DNA from: Mucilaginibacter sp.
GTDB taxonomy: Bacteria; Bacteroidota; Bacteroidia; Sphingobacteriales; Sphingobacteriaceae
Direction: 5' to 3'
DNA: 64,000 bases
Assembly (NCBI GenBank): GCA_031292485.1
Contig: JARLHA010000037.1
Coordinates: forward strand, 124,001-188,000
A model generated the notes under the pieces. That model did no database searches. It was not told where the DNA came from and saw nothing but the letters and a program-made list of their open reading frames with translations. Numbering within the stretch: the first letter of the stretch is position 1; each line of letters opens with the position of its first letter. The translations under genes and the position numbers were made by a program. This document shows, in pieces, positions 59,133 through 64,000 of this stretch.

Positions 59133-60412
59133 CGGGTCCTGCCGCCTCCCTGTGGCCGTTTTGGCAGGAAGGGGCTGCCACCCGTCGATGCAGATGATGC
59201 TCCGCCATTTGCCCCGCCGGTAATACCGACTGCTACCTGGTCGTTTTCGCTTAAACCGGATAGTACCTCAACCGATGTGTTGTCATTCATGCCTGTCTCA
59301 ATCCTTTTTTGCACCAGTTTGGCGCCCTGCAATACCCATACCAATGCTTTCTGTCTGTTTACGCCCAAGGTGTCGCTGCGGCTTTTGGCGGTGTGCGAAA
59401 CCTGGCTCGTTGTATTGCTCCCGGCCGCGCTGCCTGCTTTGCGTTTGCTTTTTTTGCTCACCCGCCCTTCAATCTGGTAATTTGCTATCAGGGATGAATC
59501 CGGTTCGAAAGCAAGCGCTTTAGCAGGGATAAGCAGCGCGTTATTTACTTCTTTTGTATAGATAATAATATTAGCAGTCATCCCCGGTTTTAGTTTCATG
59601 TCGTCATTGGGTGCATTGATAATGGTGGTATAGTTAACCACGTTTGCTGATACCGTAGGGTGCAGGCGTATTTCGGTTACGTTTCCGCCAAACTGGTCGT
59701 TAATAAACGCATCCACCGTAAAGGAGGCCCGGTTACCGGCTTTTACACCGCCTATGTCCGCTTCATCTACATTGGCCTGCACTTCCATTTTGGTGATATC
59801 TTTGGCGATAATGAACAGGGTAGGCGTGCTGAAACTTGCCGCCACGGTTTGCCCGATACTGATACTACGGTTTAGAATCACCCCGTCAATCGGCGAATAA
59901 ATATCAGCAAAGGATAAATTTTTCTGCGCCAGCCGCACCTGCGCCGCAGCGCTGTTAACGCCTGCTTTTGCCGCATCATAAGTATTCAGTGCACTATCAA
60001 AATCGGCTTTGCTGATCGCATCCGCTTTAAACAGTGTATTTTGCCGTTCGTAATTATTTTTCGCAAAAAGCAGCTGACTTTGCGCGTTCTGCAAAACTCC
60101 TTTATACTGGTCAACCGTAGCCTGCAGCAAAGATTTATCCAGCTGTGCCAATAGTTCGCCTTTTTTTACTTTCGAATTAAAATCGACATACAAATACTGG
60201 ATAATGCCCGATACCTGGGTACCTACGGTAACGGTATCAACAGGTTCAATTTTACCTGTAGCGGTAACGCTTTGGGCGATATAACCATAAACCGGTTTTT
60301 GTGTAAGCACGGTGGACGAAACGTCTTTTTTACGAAAAAATAAGATCCATACCAGCACTATTGCTATCAATATCACCGCAATTACAAGGATTTTTTTTAC
60401 TATAGGTTTCAT
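59129..60412 (-). CDS. Efflux pump periplasmic adaptor (MacA/HlyD family)
   Basis: 427 residues. An N-terminal anchor (about 5-25), lipoyl/hairpin region with GTQVSGIIQYLYVDFNSKVK and a coiled hairpin (LQNAQSQLLFAKNNYERQNT), then beta-barrel and membrane-proximal domains. A basic, Ser-rich insert lies about 330-365 (SKKSKRKAGSAAGSNTTSQ). The C-terminus is Gly-rich and Pro-rich. Connects the ABC permease to the TolC-like outer-membrane channel encoded just upstream. Confidence 0.93.
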   Translation of the reverse strand: MKPIVKKILVIAVILIAIVLVWILFFRKKDVSSTVLTQKPVYGYIAQSVTATGKIEPVDTVTVGTQVSGIIQYLYVDFNSKVKKGELLAQLDKSLLQATVDQYKGVLQNAQSQLLFAKNNYERQNTLFKADAISKADFDSALNTYDAAKAGVNSAAAQVRLAQKNLSFADIYSPIDGVILNRSISIGQTVAASFSTPTLFIIAKDITKMEVQANVDEADIGGVKAGNRASFTVDAFINDQFGGNVTEIRLHPTVSANVVNYTTIINAPNDDMKLKPGMTANIIIYTKEVNNALLIPAKALAFEPDSSLIANYQIEGRVSKKSKRKAGSAAGSNTTSQVSHTAKSRSDTLGVNRQKALVWVLQGAKLVQKRIETGMNDNTSVEVLSGLSENDQVAVGITGGANGGASSASTGGSPFLPKRPQGGGRTR

Positions 60413-60424
60413 GATAGCCCCGTT

Positions 60425-61774
60425 TTAAAGTTTAATAGGTATTCCCCTGTAAAAATCATAGATCTTCAGGGTTAGTAACTCGTTATATTTTGCTTGTATA
60501 AAGGCTTGCCGGGCCTGTATAAAAAGATTTTTTTGTACAGAATAATCTACGGTATTGATGGCGCCCACCTTTAGCTGTTCGCTAGCGATACGGTACCCCT
60601 CCTTATTAAAATTATATTGTTGCAGGGCAGCATCATACTGGCTTTTGGCGTTGGTTACGTTCAGGTAAGCCCGTTCAACCGTTTGGGATAACGTGATCCG
60701 GGTGTTTTTTAGGTTGAGATCGGCCTGGTCAACGTTTATTTTAGCTTCTTCCACCTGGGTTTTAACCACTCTTTTGGTGAAAATTGGTACCGAAAGCGTA
60801 AGGCCAACGTCCTGGTTGAAGTTGTTGTTCAGTTGGTATGGCAAACTTCCCTGCCCGGTTAGATAGGAGGTGCCAAGTGATCCGCCGGCCGACAAGGTGG
60901 GTTTGTAACCTGCTTTTGCAATATCCACGCCGTATTGTGCAATTTTAACACCCAGTTCGCCGCTTTTTACTTCGGGGCGGTTTTGCAGGGCCGTTTGTTC
61001 AGCCGTTTTAAACGCGGCAACGGTATCAATCGGCACAATGGTATCCGGCTTTATGATGTCGAAATTTACATCGCTGAGTAAAAGCAGCAATTGTTTTAGG
61101 GTGAGCAGGTCGCCTTTTTCTGCATTTCTGGCAGTTATTAGGGTAAACTGGTCGGTTGATTGCTGCGCCTGCAGCTGGATAAGTGAATAACGGGCCACCG
61201 CGCCTACATTGTATTTCTGCTGTTCCAGTTTTACCTGGGCGGCAGATGTATTCACCAGGTCGGTATCATAAATAATATTTTCCTTATCAAGTAAAACTGC
61301 AAGGTAGGCCTGTGTAATTTGCAGGGTGATGTCATTTTCCTGCTGGATGATGTTCAGGTTCGCTGACTCGACCGAAAGATTGGCCTGCAGGATCGTATTA
61401 TTGATCAGGTTGCCATTATACAGCGTTACCGAAGAATTTAAACCATACGCCCCCGAGGCACTAAGTCCGGAGCCGCCGCCGGTGCCGGTAGCGGAATTAT
61501 AACTTCCTGTATTTTGATGGCTGAAATTTTGCGTAGCGCTGCCGCTTAAGTTTGGCAGGCGGGCCGCCTTAGCCAGTAAGTATTGCTGCTGGCTGGTTAA
61601 CAGCGACAAGCGGTAGGTGTTGATCTGGATGTTGTTTTTTTTTGCGTAATCAATACATTTTGCCAGGTCCCAATTTATGGTAGTGCCCATAAGTGTACTA
61701 TCCTGGGCAAAAAGGTTGCAAAAACAGGCCAGAAGCAACATCAGCGAAAAAAGGGATTTTGGTATTGACGGCAT
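60425..61774 (-). CDS. TolC family outer-membrane efflux protein
   Basis: 449 residues from the ATG at 61774, which starts a good signal peptide (MPSIPKSLFSLMLLLACFCN, cleaved after FAQ); 20 more residues upstream in frame look like untranslated leader. Two OEP repeats: LAKCIDYAKKNNIQINTYRL near 35 and AFKTAEQTALQNRPEVKSGE near 250, each with long helices. Forms the trimeric exit duct of the pump. First gene of the operon. Confidence 0.92.
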   Translation of the reverse strand: MPSIPKSLFSLMLLLACFCNLFAQDSTLMGTTINWDLAKCIDYAKKNNIQINTYRLSLLTSQQQYLLAKAARLPNLSGSATQNFSHQNTGSYNSATGTGGGSGLSASGAYGLNSSVTLYNGNLINNTILQANLSVESANLNIIQQENDITLQITQAYLAVLLDKENIIYDTDLVNTSAAQVKLEQQKYNVGAVARYSLIQLQAQQSTDQFTLITARNAEKGDLLTLKQLLLLLSDVNFDIIKPDTIVPIDTVAAFKTAEQTALQNRPEVKSGELGVKIAQYGVDIAKAGYKPTLSAGGSLGTSYLTGQGSLPYQLNNNFNQDVGLTLSVPIFTKRVVKTQVEEAKINVDQADLNLKNTRITLSQTVERAYLNVTNAKSQYDAALQQYNFNKEGYRIASEQLKVGAINTVDYSVQKNLFIQARQAFIQAKYNELLTLKIYDFYRGIPIKL

Positions 61775-61943
61775 ACTTTTAACCCTTACCGGGAATTGTT
61801 TAAAGGTATTAAATGATTCGTAAAAACAATACAATTGAAATTGTAAAATGTTTGATTGACTGTGAGTTATATTAAATTACAACCGTATTCAAAATGCCGG
61901 AAAGCCAAAGGGTGCGGCTATTTAAAAGAGCAGCGCCAAAAGA

Positions 61944-62002
61944 AACAACAAAAAAAACAGGCTTATAATTGAACTGTTTTATGAGTCAGTTATAAGCCTG
62001 TT
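61944..62002 (-). terminator. Intrinsic terminator after DUF4870-like gene
   Basis: AACAGGCTTATAA (61956-61968) and TTATAAGCCTGTT (61990-62002) form a 13-bp perfect stem. On the minus strand it is followed by a T-rich run, so it ends the gene at 62032-62406. Confidence 0.88.
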
Positions 62003-62031
62003 GATATGGTAATGCTGAAAGGATCAGCGCA

Positions 62032-62406
62032 TTAAATAAAGGCAAATATGCTTTGTGCAACTCTACCCAAAAGAGGTATTGGCTTTTCTTCAGCATTGTT
62101 GGCCGCATTCAGCCCAATTGCCCAAAAAATAAGGAAAACTATCGTTATAACTATTTTTAACAAATAAATGCTAAAAATACCTGAAGATTGTACAAAGGAA
62201 TGCGACACCATGGTCAATCCAAACCAAATAGCCAGGTAAGTAAGGTATAAAAACAAGGTTTGCCTTAAATGAAAAGCGCTTAACGTGTTTTTATTGGGTT
62301 GATGAAAGCCGAAATATCCGATAGACCATCCAATTACAAAAAAATAACTCACCATCCCTGCAGTTCTCCCGCCATCCTCAATCCCGAAAAGATATTTCCG
62401 CTCCAT
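62032..62406 (-). CDS. DUF4870-like small membrane protein
   Basis: 124 residues with three or four membrane segments. GRTAGMVSYFFVIGWSIGYF, then SAFHLRQTLFLYLTYLAIWF (the AFHLRQ motif is the DUF4870/Tic20-like hallmark) and IVITIVFLIFWAIGLNAANN. Function unknown. Stands alone with a strong terminator. Confidence 0.78.
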   Translation of the reverse strand: MERKYLFGIEDGGRTAGMVSYFFVIGWSIGYFGFHQPNKNTLSAFHLRQTLFLYLTYLAIWFGLTMVSHSFVQSSGIFSIYLLKIVITIVFLIFWAIGLNAANNAEEKPIPLLGRVAQSIFAFI

Positions 62407-62725
62407 GTAAATTTTTTTTAATAATCACTTTTACGGGGAAAGGCTTGTGAATGTTTCTAAAAAATCCGGGTTATTAAAAAAAACGGATTTTTTTCCGGGG
62501 ATTTGTATTGACTACCTGTACCATTCGATACTTTTTTCCGGTTAATTTATTTGCAAAGCCGGTTTTGTTGCTTTTCTCTTCACATTGTGGAATAATTCTA
62601 CAAATTTAAAAGACTTTTAATTTTATAAGTTATTGATTATGTGGCTAATGTGATATTTTTTATTTTCTGGCATCGTTTTGTTCACTGTTATTGAAATTAG
62701 TTAAACATAAAACAAATAAGAAACT
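62407..62725. other. AT-rich intergenic region before small secreted protein gene
   Basis: AAATCCG (62462-62468) and CGGATTT (62484-62490) form a hairpin followed by TTTT, which could be a terminator or attenuator on the plus strand, although no plus-strand gene ends upstream. No promoter consensus stands out. No gene. Confidence 0.45.
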
Positions 62726-62887
62726 ATGAAAAAGCTATTTACAGTGCTGATGTTATCAGCTTTTACTTTCGGAACTTTTGCCGCAACTGCCCACACCGTT
62801 ATGCAGCAAGACACCTCAAAGCATAAAAAATCAAAAAGTGATACCACTAAAAAACCAATGAAGAAGGATACCACCAAACATCCCTAA
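62726..62887 (+). CDS. Small secreted Lys/Thr-rich protein
   Basis: 53 residues: signal peptide MKKLFTVLMLSAFTFGTFAA (cleaved near TAHT) and a 30-residue mature tail of Lys, Asp, Ser and Thr (SKHKKSKSDTTKKPMKKDTT) with a repeated KKDTTK word. Too short for standard gene calling. An intrinsic terminator follows at 62931. Comparable in style to the basic protein at 14692. Function unknown. Confidence 0.7.
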   Translation: MKKLFTVLMLSAFTFGTFAATAHTVMQQDTSKHKKSKSDTTKKPMKKDTTKHP

Positions 62888-62930
62888 AAAATAGTCCGTC
62901 TTTTAAACAAGGCTTTTTCAACGGGCCTTT

Positions 62931-62967
62931 AAAAAAGCTTTTAGATAAGTTTTCTAAAAGCTTTTTT
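62931..62967 (+). terminator. Intrinsic terminator after small secreted protein
   Basis: AAAAAAGCTTTTAGA (62931-62945) pairs with TCTAAAAGCTTTTTT (62953-62967) around a 7-base loop; the right arm ends in T6. Symmetric, so usable in either direction; it may also serve the minus-strand gene ending at 63057. Confidence 0.88.
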
Positions 62968-63056
62968 GTGGAATATACTATCTGGTTGTTATCACAAAAA
63001 ACTGTTTGTCCTTTCAATCAGGAATCGGGGCGCCCTTTACTTTGATTTTGTACGTT

Positions 63057-64000
63057 TTACGACAAGGATTTAATTGCTGCCATAAGCCTGTTTTTACTTG
63101 TGATACCCAATGCAGGGTTTGATTTCAAAAAATCACGCCTCATCGCCGAAGCTGTATTGGATGAACACACAGGGGTCCATCCGGGGGGCATCACAATATA
63201 TAACAACTTATCTTTTATACTGCCTGCTTTTTTTACATCGCGGTAAAGCCATATGATTTCCCCGAAATACAGGTCCCAGAAATTGGTAACGTCTAAATCG
63301 CGGGTAAGGCCATAGTCGGCGCTTACTTCTTCTTTATAGGGTTGCAGAGTCCCGAACATCCAGTCCCAAACAGGCACAACAGTGGCAAAGTTAGTATCCA
63401 CATACAGCGGGTTTTTAGCATGGTGCACCCGGTGATGGGCAGGCGTAATCAAAAGATATTGCAATAAGCCTAATTTTCCTTTTTTTAAAGTTCTTTCGCT
63501 CACATGGGTAAACACGCCCCATACACTGCTGATTGACATAATAGCCACAAACATTACCGGTTTAACGCCCAGAGGTGTTAAAATAAGTAAATGAACAATA
63601 GTGGAATAATAGCTCTCTGCAAAAAAATGGACCCAATTTACCGTCATATTTAATTCGGTTGGGGCATGATGCGGCGCATGCAGGCACCACAAAAACCGTA
63701 CACGGTGCGAACTGAAATGGAATATCCAGGTTGAAAACTCCCAGCACAGATAGGCATAAACCCAGCTGTACCATTTTAAATTGATGGTGAACAGCCCGAT
63801 TTTTTGAATATGTGGCAACCAGATCCAAAACATATGGATAAAAAACAACTTTGGCAAAAGCTCGAGGATTAACAGGGCCAGGAACGACGGCTTATAGTTT
63901 ATTGAAACCTGCTTGAAAATGCGCTTAAACTTATGATAATCATGTGTATTGCCACGTTCCTGTTTTAAAAGCTGAATGATGAGCCTTAAAATTTCCCATA
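63057..64000 (-). CDS. Fatty acid hydroxylase/sterol desaturase family protein, 5' truncated
   Basis: The frame is open to the window edge (about 314 residues visible); the TTG at 63857 is not a real start because coding continues upstream (FKQVSINYKPSFLALLILEL). Membrane-bound di-iron enzyme with the His clusters HFSSHRVRFLWCLHAPHHAP and HHRVHHAKN, plus several membrane helices. C-terminal tail ends LMAAIKSLS. Adds a hydroxyl to fatty acid or isoprenoid chains; substrate unknown. Confidence 0.9.
   Translation of the reverse strand, partial: WEILRLIIQLLKQERGNTHDYHKFKRIFKQVSINYKPSFLALLILELLPKLFFIHMFWIWLPHIQKIGLFTINLKWYSWVYAYLCWEFSTWIFHFSSHRVRFLWCLHAPHHAPTELNMTVNWVHFFAESYYSTIVHLLILTPLGVKPVMFVAIMSISSVWGVFTHVSERTLKKGKLGLLQYLLITPAHHRVHHAKNPLYVDTNFATVVPVWDWMFGTLQPYKEEVSADYGLTRDLDVTNFWDLYFGEIIWLYRDVKKAGSIKDKLLYIVMPPGWTPVCSSNTASAMRRDFLKSNPALGITSKNRLMAAIKSLS

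Overview
The window is about 64 kb of chromosome from a member of the Bacteroidota, most likely a Sphingobacteriaceae genus close to Mucilaginibacter or Pedobacter. This is inferred from gene content: DUF4249 lipoproteins next to a TonB-dependent receptor, DUF5777 beta-barrel, FISUMP-domain lipoprotein, lmo0937-type small membrane protein and Bacteroidota-type rimP-nusA-infB. Several promoters also match the Bacteroidota consensus TTTG-N19-TAnnTTTG. Species cannot be fixed from the sequence alone.

Layout. 1-435 is the 3' end of an S9 peptidase gene. 436-6778 is an accessory region: a frameshifted HTH fragment, a PIN toxin/antitoxin pair whose toxin is frameshifted, a decayed gene with a partial second copy 1,050 bp away, a small protein plus MNT-like nucleotidyltransferase, a two-gene unit of ParB-like protein and D12-class adenine methylase, the 3' remnant of a phage abortive-infection gene, and REP-like palindromic repeats. 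6779-14638 holds a MacB/FtsX-type permease, a lipoprotein and the rimP-nusA-infB operon behind a strong promoter with a hairpin at its 5' end. 15181-25898 is an envelope operon: TonB receptor, four tandem DUF4249 lipoproteins and an MG2-domain protein. 26341-30650 is a duplicated cytochrome c lipoprotein cluster with YceI, DUF5777 and an OB-fold protein. 31724-40760 (minus strand) is a full pentose phosphate pathway operon headed by a polyphosphate-type glucokinase. 41114-49783 contains a GH78-like enzyme, DEAD-box helicase, DUF2130 protein, lipoproteins, a VIT1-family transporter and a 52-residue membrane protein. 50009-52140 is a compact sulfur-regulation locus (below). 52211-55874 carries a lipoprotein, efp, selU and selD. 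56339-64000 carries a membrane protein, a MacB/LolD-MacA-TolC type efflux operon, two small genes and a truncated fatty acid hydroxylase gene.

The most striking part is 50009-52140. On the minus strand a SAM-I riboswitch precedes a cysteine desulfurase gene, with a somewhat irregular tRNA-Cys 13 bp beyond its stop. Divergently, a near-perfect promoter drives an apparently almost leaderless 25-codon peptide ending in five consecutive Cys codons, followed by mutually exclusive RNA pairings, a run of eight T, a 65-residue ORF of unknown function and a canonical tRNA-Cys. This looks like cysteine-responsive attenuation facing a SAM-responsive switch, with a tRNA-Cys on each arm. The neighbouring selU/selD pair adds selenium modification of tRNA.

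Many intergenic gaps hold degenerate word repeats that form long complementary arms, or composite palindromic elements; these are listed individually.
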